Of a stretch of DNA of 11,869 bases, positions 1 to 11,869 are shown in pieces. The stretch lies in NCBI GenBank assembly GCA_035454085.1, contig DAOTEJ010000078.1, positions 1-11,869 of the forward strand. The letters are read 5' to 3'. The position numbers and the translations under genes were made by a program. Numbering within the stretch: position 1 is the first letter of the stretch; the number at the start of each line of letters is the position of its first letter. The notes below the pieces were generated by a model. The model ran no database searches. It had not been told where the DNA came from and saw only the letters and a list, made by a program, of their open reading frames with translations. This stretch comes from DAOTEJ01 sp035454085 (GTDB lineage Bacteria; Pseudomonadota; Gammaproteobacteria; Burkholderiales; Burkholderiaceae_F).

Positions 1-3725
<3,725 letters not shown>

Positions 3726-3733
3726 CAGTGCTG

Positions 3734-3737
3734 CTCC

Positions 3738-3739
<2 letters not shown>
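3734..3739 (-). promoter_or_regulatory. Shine-Dalgarno site of rpoC overlapping the rpoB stop codon
   Basis: On the minus strand the sequence reads TAAGGAG: the AAGGAG ribosome-binding site shares its first two bases with the TAA stop of rpoB (3738-3740) and lies 8 bases before the rpoC ATG at 3725. This fixes the rpoC start and suggests translational coupling of the two large polymerase subunits, which are needed in equal amounts. Confidence 0.85.
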
Positions 3740-7838
<4,099 letters not shown>

Positions 7839-7904
7839 GGACGCTCCGTTCGACGCAGGGAGAGGGACAACACTTCCCCGCCGACAGGCCCTGCGGACGC
7901 CAAT

Positions 7905-7947
7905 AGCCGCGCAAGGGGCAGTCCATAAGACTGCCGCCCGCGCGGCT
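7905..7947 (-). promoter_or_regulatory. Long imperfect hairpin in the rplL-rpoB spacer, candidate RNase III processing site
   Basis: In the transcript an 8-bp stem (AGCCGCGC with GCGCGGCT), then G-C and two G-U pairs, one C-C mismatch, and a 7-bp stem (GGCAGTC with GACTGCC) close on a five-base TTATG loop: 18 pairs in a 43-base element. It lies 57 bases before the rpoB ribosome-binding site. In E. coli the rplL-rpoB spacer is cut by RNase III in a comparable hairpin; that this one is a substrate is inferred from position and stem length only. There is no T run after it, so it is not an intrinsic terminator. Confidence 0.6.
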
Positions 7948-7981
7948 TGCAGAGAGTCTGCGGCTCAGGCTCATTGGGGAA

Positions 7982-8055
7982 GACTTGGATCTGCACCGGC
8001 GGCGACGGTGCAGATCGAAGTCCTCCCGGACTTCGAGGGCGGCGCAAGGCCGCCC
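7982..8055 (-). promoter_or_regulatory. Three back-to-back hairpins after rplL, candidate attenuator
   Basis: Beginning 11 bases after the rplL stop, the transcript can fold three adjoining stems: 8037-8055 (7 bp, GGGCGGC with GCCGCCC), 8016-8035 (8 bp, CGAAGTCC with GGACTTCG around a GGGA loop) and 7988-8016 (11 bp, GATCTGCACCG with CGGTGCAGATC around a 7-base loop). The third can lengthen to 7982-8022 by pairing GACTT with a second AAGTC copy, which would break the second. None is followed by a T run, so partial Rho-independent termination is not obvious. In E. coli an attenuator at this place lets only part of the transcription enter rpoB; a similar role here is inference. Confidence 0.55.
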
Positions 8056-8066
8056 CGCGAGCGCAA

Positions 8067-8447
8067 TTACTTGAGCTCGACCTTGGCGCCGGCGTCCTCC
8101 AGCTTCTTCTTGGCGGCGTCGGCGTCGGCCTTGTTCACGCCTTCCTTGACGGGCTTCGGCGCGCCATCGACCAGGTCCTTGGCCTCCTTCAGGCCCAGGC
8201 CGGTCAGCTCGCGCACGGCCTTGATGACGTTGACCTTGTTGGCGCCCGCCTCGAGCAGCATGACGGTGAACTCGGTCTTCTCTTCGACGACCGCGGCGGC
8301 GGCGCCGGCGGCCGGGGCGGCCACGGCGACGGCGGCGGCAGCAGCCGAGACACCGAACTTCTCTTCCATCATCTTGATCAGCTCGCTGATCTCGAGGACC
8401 GACTTGGCGCCGATGGCGTCGAGGATTTCTTGGTTGGAAAGTGCCAT
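8067..8447 (-). CDS. rplL: 50S ribosomal protein L7/L12
   Basis: L7/L12 forms the flexible ribosomal stalk as dimers attached to L10 and recruits and stimulates the GTPase factors EF-Tu, EF-G, IF2 and RF3. The 126-residue protein has the usual three parts: an N-terminal dimerisation helix pair (about 1-33), a hinge of alternating Ala, Val, Gly and Pro (about 34-55), and the C-terminal factor-binding domain (about 57-126) with the conserved GLGLKEAKDLVD helix at 83-94 and KKKLEDAGAKVELK at the end. Its length is a few residues above the common 120-124, mostly in the alanine-rich hinge. ATG at 8447 is preceded by GGAG with 8 bases between. It lies 48 bases after rplJ, and its mRNA is normally translated several times more than that of L10 because four or more copies are needed per ribosome. 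Confidence 0.98.
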   Translation of the reverse strand: MALSNQEILDAIGAKSVLEISELIKMMEEKFGVSAAAAAVAVAAPAAGAAAAVVEEKTEFTVMLLEAGANKVNVIKAVRELTGLGLKEAKDLVDGAPKPVKEGVNKADADAAKKKLEDAGAKVELK

Positions 8448-8495
8448 TTGCTTAACTCCGGATGCGTAGTGAATGTGTGACTGTCGGGATGACGA

Positions 8496-9026
8496 TCAGG
8501 CGGCTGCCTTTTCCTTGGCGTCGCGGACGGCGGCCACGGTGCGCACGAAGCGCGCCGGGACCTCGTTGATCGTGCGGACGAACTTGCCGATGGGGGCGTT
8601 CATGGTCGCCATCAGCGTTGCCAGCAGCTCTTCGCGGCTCGGCATCGTGGCCAGCGCATTGACACCCTTTGCGTCCATGACGTAGTTGGGCATCGCGCCG
8701 GCCTTGATCACCAGCTTGTCGTTGCTTTTCGCGAAGGCGGCCAGCACCTTGGCGGCCGCAACCGGGTCGGCGGAGAAGCCGTAGACGAGCGGACCGACGA
8801 ACTTGTCGGCCAGACCCGCAAACGGCGTGCCTTCCACGGCACGGCGTGCCAGGGTGTTCTTGAGCACGCGCAACTGGACACCTTCGCCACGCGCTTGCTT
8901 GCGCAGCTTGGTGACCGCATCCACGCTCAGACCACGGTACTCGGCGACGACGATCGACTGGGCGGTCGCCACCATGGCGCTCACTTCCTCGACCTTGGCC
9001 GCTTTCTCTTGACGATTGAGACCCAC
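8496..9026 (-). CDS. rplJ: 50S ribosomal protein L10, GTG start
   Basis: L10 anchors the L7/L12 dimers at the base of the stalk on 23S rRNA and acts as a translational repressor of its own mRNA. The 176-residue product begins (M)GLNRQEKAAK and contains AEYRGLSV (28-35), the LKNTLARRAV core (55-64) and a C-terminal helix where L7/L12 dimers dock. I chose GTG at 9026 because homologues begin with the same (M)xLNR pattern and GGAG lies 8 bases upstream; no ATG is nearby. The frame stays open upstream to ATG 9110, but that would add 28 residues unlike any L10 and would run through the structured leader. A 368-base leader separates it from rplA; rplL follows after 48 bases. Confidence 0.96.
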   Translation of the reverse strand: MGLNRQEKAAKVEEVSAMVATAQSIVVAEYRGLSVDAVTKLRKQARGEGVQLRVLKNTLARRAVEGTPFAGLADKFVGPLVYGFSADPVAAAKVLAAFAKSNDKLVIKAGAMPNYVMDAKGVNALATMPSREELLATLMATMNAPIGKFVRTINEVPARFVRTVAAVRDAKEKAAA

Positions 9027-9034
9027 GGTACTGG

Positions 9035-9038
9035 CTCC
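9035..9038 (-). promoter_or_regulatory. Ribosome-binding site that fixes the rplJ GTG start
   Basis: GGAG on the minus strand, 8 bases before GTG at 9026. It is the only good ribosome-binding site near a start codon that would give an L10 of normal length, and it lies directly after the outer stem of the probable L10 leader structure, so occupancy of that structure could control access to it. Confidence 0.75.
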
Positions 9039-9045
9039 ACTCAAT

Positions 9046-9123
9046 GGTGCTCGGCAGACTGCCTTGCACCGGTTGCTCACCGGCGTCCTGACCGAGAACC
9101 ACGCATCCACCCCGTCGCCGGGG
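9046..9123 (-). promoter_or_regulatory. Probable L10 leader (autoregulatory binding site of the L10-L7/L12 complex)
   Basis: Just before rplJ the transcript folds into a compact set of stems. An outer helix pairs GGTTCTCGG (9092-9100) with CCGAGCACC (9046-9054), 8 of 9 positions. Inside it, CAGG pairs with TCTG, and a 5-bp hairpin CCGGT/ACCGG (9069-9073 with 9079-9083) has a GAGCA loop, leaving unpaired GCAAGG on one side. Upstream is a separate CCCCG/CGGGG hairpin with a GCGA tetraloop (9110-9123). In many bacteria the L10-L7/L12 complex binds a kink-turn in this leader to repress rplJ-rplL translation. Position and architecture fit; the exact kink-turn was not proven by eye. Confidence 0.6.
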
Positions 9124-9338
9124 CTTCAGAACGGTGTTCCCACTTCGGTCGCCGTCTGCGCTGGATCGCTTCCTGCCGCCGCGGTCGCCGAGCGCGCACG
9201 CGCCCGCGGTTGGAAGTCGAATTAAGGAGGACCGGATCCGGCTGCCGTGCCTTGCGCCCGCAGCCTTACCGAACCCTCGTCCAGCGGTCTTTGACAGCTG
9301 CAGCGGGCACATTGCCTGCGCTGCGGCCCAAAGCCCTC

Positions 9339-9378
9339 GGGGTCTTGCGACCCCTTCAGAGGCCCGCCTGGCAGGCGG
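9339..9378 (-). other. Two hairpins downstream of rplA, weak terminator or mRNA-end stabiliser
   Basis: Sixteen bases after the rplA stop the transcript can form CCGCCT/AGGCGG (9364-9378, three-base loop), and 9 bases later GGGGTC/GACCCC with a GCAA tetraloop (9339-9354). Both stems are perfect. Neither is followed by a run of T (the second is followed by GAGGGCTTTGGG), so a strong intrinsic terminator is unlikely; protection of the rplK-rplA mRNA 3' end or a pause site is possible. Confidence 0.45.
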
Positions 9379-9394
9379 ACCCGTATTGCTCTTC

Positions 9395-10090
9395 TCAGCC
9401 GTTGAGGCTGGCCACGTCGACGCGCACGCCGATGCCCATGGTCGAGGACACAGCGATCTTGCGCAGGTACACACCCTTGGAAGATGCCGGCTTCGCCTTG
9501 TTCAGCGCTTCGACCAGCGCCGTCAGGTTGGTCTTGAGGCGGTCAGCGTCAAACGAGGCGCGACCGATGGTGGCGTGCACGATGCCCGCCTTGTCGGCGC
9601 GGAACTGCACTTGGCCGGCCTTGGCGTTCTTGACCGCGGTGGTCACGTCGGGGGTGACGGTGCCGACCTTGGGGTTGGGCATCAGGCCGCGCGGACCGAG
9701 GATCTGGCCGAGCGCACCGACCACGCGCATGGCGTCAGGCGAGGCGATGACCACGTCGAAGTCCATGAAGCCTTCCTTGACCTTGGCGGCGAGATCGTCG
9801 AAGCCGACCACATCAGCGCCAGCGGCCTTGGCCTCCTCGGCCTTGGCGCCCTGGGCAAACACGGCGACGCGCACCGACTTGCCCGTGCCGGCAGGCAGCA
9901 CGACCGCGCCACGCACCGACTGGTCCGACTTCTTGGCGTCGATGCCCAGTTGCACCGCGACGTCGACCGACTCGTCGAACTTGGCGGTGGCGGTCTGCTT
10001 GACCAGGCTCAGCGCGTCAGCCACGGGATAGAACTTCTGGGGGTCGCGCTTGGCCTGGATCGCCTTGGTGCGCTTGGTTTGCTTGGCCAT
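9395..10090 (-). CDS. rplA: 50S ribosomal protein L1
   Basis: L1 binds helices 76-78 of 23S rRNA, forms the mobile stalk at the E site that helps release deacylated tRNA, and represses translation of its own rplK-rplA mRNA. The 231-residue protein has the typical two-domain plan: domain I split between the first 65 and the last 70 residues, domain II in between, and the family signature ILGPRGLMPNPKVGT at 130-144. The C-terminus YLRKIAVSSTMGIGVRVD (208-225) is typical. ATG at 10090 directly follows the rplK stop with no gap, and its ribosome-binding site GGAGGG lies inside the rplK coding end, so translation of the two genes is very likely coupled. Nothing is missing or unusual. Confidence 0.98.
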   Translation of the reverse strand: MAKQTKRTKAIQAKRDPQKFYPVADALSLVKQTATAKFDESVDVAVQLGIDAKKSDQSVRGAVVLPAGTGKSVRVAVFAQGAKAEEAKAAGADVVGFDDLAAKVKEGFMDFDVVIASPDAMRVVGALGQILGPRGLMPNPKVGTVTPDVTTAVKNAKAGQVQFRADKAGIVHATIGRASFDADRLKTNLTALVEALNKAKPASSKGVYLRKIAVSSTMGIGVRVDVASLNG

Positions 10091-10522
10091 TTACACGCCC
10101 TCCACGGTGATGCCCATCGAGCGGGCGCTGCCGGCGATCGTGCGGACCGCTGCGTCCAGATCGGCTGCGGTGAGGTCCGGCATCTTGGTCTTGGCGATCT
10201 CCTCGGCTTGCGCGCGGGTGATCTTTCCCACCTTGTCGGTGTGCGGCTTGGCCGAACCCTTGTCGATCTTCGCGGCCTTCTTGATGAGGATGGTCGCCGG
10301 AGGCGTCTTCATCACGAAGGTGAAGCTCTTGTCGGCGAAGGCGGTGATCACCACGGGGATCGGCAGGCCGGGCTCCACGCCCTGGGTCTGGGCGTTGAAG
10401 GCCTTGCAGAATTCCATGATGTTCAGGCCGCGCTGGCCGAGCGCCGGGCCGATGGGAGGCGACGGATTGGCCTTACCAGCTGGCACCTGCAGCTTGATAA
10501 AGCCGATGATCTTCTTTGCCAT
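10091..10522 (-). CDS. rplK: 50S ribosomal protein L11
   Basis: L11 binds the GTPase-associated region of 23S rRNA with L10, takes part in EF-G and release-factor function, and is needed for RelA activation on stalled ribosomes. The 143-residue length is the family norm. The N-terminal domain has the proline-rich SPPIGPALGQRG segment (21-32), and the KTPPATILIKKA linker (72-83) joins it to the rRNA-binding C-terminal domain, which ends with the conserved ARSMGI segment (133-138). ATG at 10522 has AAGGAG 6 bases upstream, the best ribosome-binding site in the window. Its TAA stop abuts the rplA ATG. A 149-base spacer with a probable L1 operator lies upstream. Confidence 0.98.
   Translation of the reverse strand: MAKKIIGFIKLQVPAGKANPSPPIGPALGQRGLNIMEFCKAFNAQTQGVEPGLPIPVVITAFADKSFTFVMKTPPATILIKKAAKIDKGSAKPHTDKVGKITRAQAEEIAKTKMPDLTAADLDAAVRTIAGSARSMGITVEGV
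10098..10103 (-). promoter_or_regulatory. rplA ribosome-binding site inside the 3' end of rplK
   Basis: GGAGGG on the minus strand lies in the codons for the last residues of L11 and 7 bases before the rplA ATG. With the TAA and ATG contiguous (TAAATG), ribosomes ending rplK arrive at the rplA start, the arrangement expected if L1 acts only upstream of rplK yet represses both genes. Confidence 0.8.
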
Positions 10523-10600
10523 GAAAGGCTCCTTGCGGGTACTGGCGCCGCCGTCCGTGCAGACAGCGGCTCCCCGGGGTTAAGGCCCTGACTTGCTTCG

Positions 10601-10632
10601 CGCTGGCGGTCGGGCCGACCTATCCACCAGCG
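10601..10632 (-). promoter_or_regulatory. Probable L1-binding translational operator in the rplK leader
   Basis: The transcript forms an outer 6-bp helix (CGCTGG with CCAGCG), an asymmetric internal loop with six bases (TGGATA) on one side and a single G on the other, and an inner 5-bp helix GGTCG/CGACC with a three-base loop. L1 is known to recognise two short helices joined by an asymmetric loop both in 23S rRNA and in its own mRNA leader. The strand reading GGATAGGT matches, from memory, the sequence at the L1 site of bacterial 23S rRNA. It lies 78 bases upstream of the rplK ATG. That L1 binds here is inference. Confidence 0.55.
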
Positions 10633-10644
10633 TTCAAACTGCGC

Positions 10645-10666
10645 CGGCGCCCGCTCGGGGGCGCCG
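10645..10666 (-). other. GC-only hairpin just after nusG
   Basis: Five bases after the nusG stop codon the transcript forms a perfect 8-bp stem CGGCGCCC/GGGCGCCG around a six-base loop, followed by GCGCAGTTTGAACG. The run of three T is too short and too distant for a strong intrinsic terminator. It may cause partial termination or pausing between secE-nusG and rplK, or protect the nusG mRNA end. Confidence 0.45.
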
Positions 10667-10671
10667 CGCGC

Positions 10672-11220
10672 TCAGACTTTCTCTACTTCGCCGAAGCCAA
10701 GCTCGACCGGAGTGTCACGGCCGAAAATGGTGACCGAGACGCGCACCCGGCTCTTCTCGTAATTGACTTCCTCGACACGACCGTTGAAGTCGGTGAAAGG
10801 GCCGTCCTTGACGCGCACCATCTCGCCCACTTCGAACAGAACCTTGGGACGAGGCTTCTCAGCACCTTCCTGCATGCGGTGCAGGATCTCGTCCACTTCC
10901 TTCTGCGGCAGTGGCGCGGGCCGGTTGGCCGTGCCGCCGAGAAAGCCAGTGACCTTCGGCGTGCTCTTGACCAGATGCCACGCCAGGTCGGTCATGTCCA
11001 TCTCGACGAGGACGTAGCCCGAGTACATGCGCCGCTCGGTGATCGACTTCTTGCCGCCGCGGATCTCGACGACCTCTTCGGTCGGCACCAGGATCTGGCC
11101 GAACTGCTCCTGCAGGCCGGCGCGGTTGATGCGTTCGGTCAGCGCCTTGGCCACGCTCTTCTCCATGCCGGAGTAGGCGTGAACCACGTACCAGCGCTTG
11201 CCTGTCACCACGTTCGTCAT
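10672..11220 (-). CDS. nusG: Transcription termination/antitermination factor NusG
   Basis: NusG binds the RNA polymerase clamp, suppresses pausing, and through its C-terminal domain contacts either Rho or ribosomal protein S10, linking transcription to termination or translation. The 182-residue protein is of normal size. The NGN domain (about 6-118) has the hallmark KRWYVVHAYSGME (8-20) and the SGYVLVEMDM strand (67-76); a linker follows; the KOW domain (about 128-182) contains VGEMVRVKDGPFTDFNG (131-147). I placed the start at ATG 11220, which has GGAGA 6 bases upstream and lies 17 bases after the secE stop. The frame remains open to ATG 11445, but that would overlap secE by 208 bases and add 75 unrelated residues. 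Confidence 0.98.
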   Translation of the reverse strand: MTNVVTGKRWYVVHAYSGMEKSVAKALTERINRAGLQEQFGQILVPTEEVVEIRGGKKSITERRMYSGYVLVEMDMTDLAWHLVKSTPKVTGFLGGTANRPAPLPQKEVDEILHRMQEGAEKPRPKVLFEVGEMVRVKDGPFTDFNGRVEEVNYEKSRVRVSVTIFGRDTPVELGFGEVEKV

Positions 11221-11237
11221 GTCCGATCTCCGCGGGC

Positions 11238-11618
11238 TCAGCCCAGCTTCAGGAGCAGGTCGTACAGCACCCACTCGATGGTCTTGTCGACGACGAACAG
11301 GAACAGCGCCATCACCACCACAAAGGCAAACACGATGCCGGTGGTGCTCATGGTCTCCTTGCGGCTCGGCCACACCACACGGCGCAGTTCCTCGTAGGCC
11401 TCGCGCGCATACGAGATGAAGCGCTTGCCAGTTTGCGTGAACCACGCCAGCACCAGGCCGGCCACCAGGCCGCCGAACAGCACGCCTACGCGCAGCAGGG
11501 TGGGCTGGCCCGACAGGAAGGTGAAGCCGAGCACGCCGGCGAGCGCGATCGCTCCCGCCAGAATCACCAGCGCGATGTCGGCCTTGCTTTGGACGTTCTG
11601 TACGTTCTGCGTGCTCAT
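11238..11618 (-). CDS. secE: Preprotein translocase subunit SecE
   Basis: SecE clamps the two halves of the SecY channel and is essential for protein export through the inner membrane. The 126-residue product matches the long, three-helix form known from E. coli (127 residues). Predicted membrane segments are about 15-36, 41-61 and 92-115; between the second and third lies the amphipathic helix YAREAYEELRRVVWPSRKE (70-88) with the conserved WPS turn, the essential core of the family. The first residues contain a small NVQNVQ repeat. ATG at 11618 has only a weak purine-rich AAGAGA site upstream. It is the first protein gene after trpT and is paired with nusG, an arrangement conserved across bacteria. 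Confidence 0.97.
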   Translation of the reverse strand: MSTQNVQNVQSKADIALVILAGAIALAGVLGFTFLSGQPTLLRVGVLFGGLVAGLVLAWFTQTGKRFISYAREAYEELRRVVWPSRKETMSTTGIVFAFVVVMALFLFVVDKTIEWVLYDLLLKLG

Positions 11619-11692
11619 CTGCTATCTCTTGCGGGGCGCCGCATCACCAGCACCGGGGCCCGTCGCGACCGGACGGTCTCGGCGAGAAAACT

Positions 11693-11768
11693 TGGCAGGG
11701 GCAGAGGGAATCGAACCCCCAACCTTCGGTTTTGGAGACCGACGCTCTGCCAGTTGAGCTATACCCCT
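11693..11768 (-). tRNA. trpT: tRNA-Trp (anticodon CCA)
   Basis: The minus strand gives a complete 76-base cloverleaf: acceptor stem AGGGGTA/TGCCCCT, D arm GCTC/GAGC, anticodon stem TCGGT/ACCGA with loop CTCCAAA and anticodon CCA at 11733-11735, a five-base variable loop, T arm GGGGG/CCCTC with loop TTCGATT, discriminator G and an encoded CCA tail (11693-11695). It closely resembles E. coli tRNA-Trp. It reads UGG codons. It lies 47 bases after tuf and 74 before secE, and no terminator separates it from either, so it is probably cut out of the longer transcript by RNase P and RNase E. The tuf-trpT-secE order is typical of betaproteobacteria. Confidence 0.98.
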
Positions 11769-11779
11769 GCACTGGCCCC

Positions 11780-11797
11780 CGCCGCCGCGAGGCGGCG
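11780..11797 (-). other. GC hairpin between tuf and trpT
   Basis: A perfect 7-bp stem CGCCGCC/GGCGGCG with a four-base TCGC loop lies 18 bases after the tuf stop and 11 bases before the tRNA 5' end. There is no T run. It may stabilise the tuf mRNA end or mark a processing site when the tRNA is released; function is not shown by the sequence. Confidence 0.45.
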
Positions 11798-11815
11798 AGG
11801 CTCGCGAGACTCCTG

Positions 11816-11869
11816 TCAGGCGATGATCTTGGCCACGACGCCGGCGCCGACGGTGCGGCCGCCTTCGCG
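11816..11869 (-). CDS. tuf: Elongation factor Tu (partial, C-terminal end only)
   Basis: EF-Tu carries aminoacyl-tRNA to the ribosome as a GTP complex. Only the last 17 codons and the TGA stop are in the window; they encode REGGRTVGAGVVAKIIA, the standard C-terminus of domain III in bacterial EF-Tu, with the final residue variable between species. The rest lies to the right of the window. Its placement directly before trpT and secE identifies it as the copy next to the ribosomal/polymerase cluster; many betaproteobacteria have a second tuf near fusA, which cannot be seen here. Confidence 0.93.
   Translation of the reverse strand, partial: REGGRTVGAGVVAKIIA

Larger units (their letters stand above)
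9027..9394 (-). other. rplA-rplJ spacer (368 bases)
   Basis: This spacer holds no convincing gene. From the rplA end it contains a 6-bp hairpin (9364-9378), a 6-bp GGGGTC/GACCCC hairpin with a GCAA loop (9339-9354), about 150 bases without clear structure, a direct repeat of the nine bases CGGTCGCCG (plus-strand reading, 9146-9154 and 9182-9190), and then the probable L10 leader. In E. coli a promoter lies in the equivalent spacer; I see no good minus-strand -35/-10 pair here, though GC-rich betaproteobacterial promoters are often weak by eye. Confidence 0.7.

Noticed and set aside
8282..8348. GC-rich triplet-like repeat inside rplL
   Set aside because: It encodes the alanine-rich hinge of L7/L12, a normal family feature.
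9027..9110. Upstream extension of rplJ to ATG 9110 (204 residues)
   Set aside because: The extra 28 residues do not resemble L10 and would lie in the structured leader; GTG 9026 has a good ribosome-binding site and the conserved N-terminus.
9224..9230. Plus-strand AAGGAGG as a ribosome-binding site
   Set aside because: No start codon at a usable distance and no plausible plus-strand gene.
9291..9296. Plus-strand TTGACA as a promoter -35 element in the rplA-rplJ spacer
   Set aside because: No -10-like hexamer at 16-18 bases and no plus-strand gene follows.
11221..11445. Upstream extension of nusG to ATG 11445
   Set aside because: It overlaps most of secE in another frame; ATG 11220 has a GGAGA site and the normal NusG start.

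Overview
The window is one densely packed, single-direction (minus strand) stretch of core chromosome: the C-terminal end of tuf, then trpT, secE, nusG, rplK, rplA, rplJ, rplL, rpoB and most of rpoC, read from right to left. DNA is strongly GC-rich with G/C-ending codons. Gene order, the lone tRNA-Trp between tuf and secE, RpoB of 1366 residues ending in an IDLERN tail, and protein sequences close to beta-proteobacterial versions point to a betaproteobacterium, most likely order Burkholderiales. I cannot name the genus from sequence alone.

Layout: 11816-11869 is the last 17 codons and stop of tuf (EF-Tu). 11693-11768 is tRNA-Trp(CCA). 11238-11618 is secE (membrane subunit of the Sec translocase) and 10672-11220 is nusG (transcription elongation factor), 17 bases apart. 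A 149-base spacer with two hairpins precedes rplK-rplA (L11-L1), which touch stop-to-start. A 368-base spacer carries the probable L10 translational-control leader before rplJ (GTG start), followed by rplL. A 227-base spacer holding four hairpins precedes rpoB (3738-7838). rpoC (3725 to beyond base 1) begins 12 bases after the rpoB stop and is cut by the window edge after 1241 codons.

Together these genes make ribosome stalk proteins, the two largest RNA polymerase subunits, a factor that couples polymerase to ribosomes and Rho, and a protein-export subunit; co-transcription ties ribosome and polymerase synthesis to growth. All coding regions look intact, with catalytic and metal-binding residues present. 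The rifampicin region of RpoB has the sensitive-type residues.

I found no mobile element, CRISPR array, phage gene or foreign insertion, and no undescribed protein system. The parts worth a second look are in the spacers: a probable L1-binding operator that resembles the L1 site of 23S rRNA, the L10 leader, and a hairpin cluster between rplL and rpoB with mutually exclusive pairings plus a long RNase III-like stem. Long open frames on the plus strand opposite rpoB and rpoC are codon-usage shadows.
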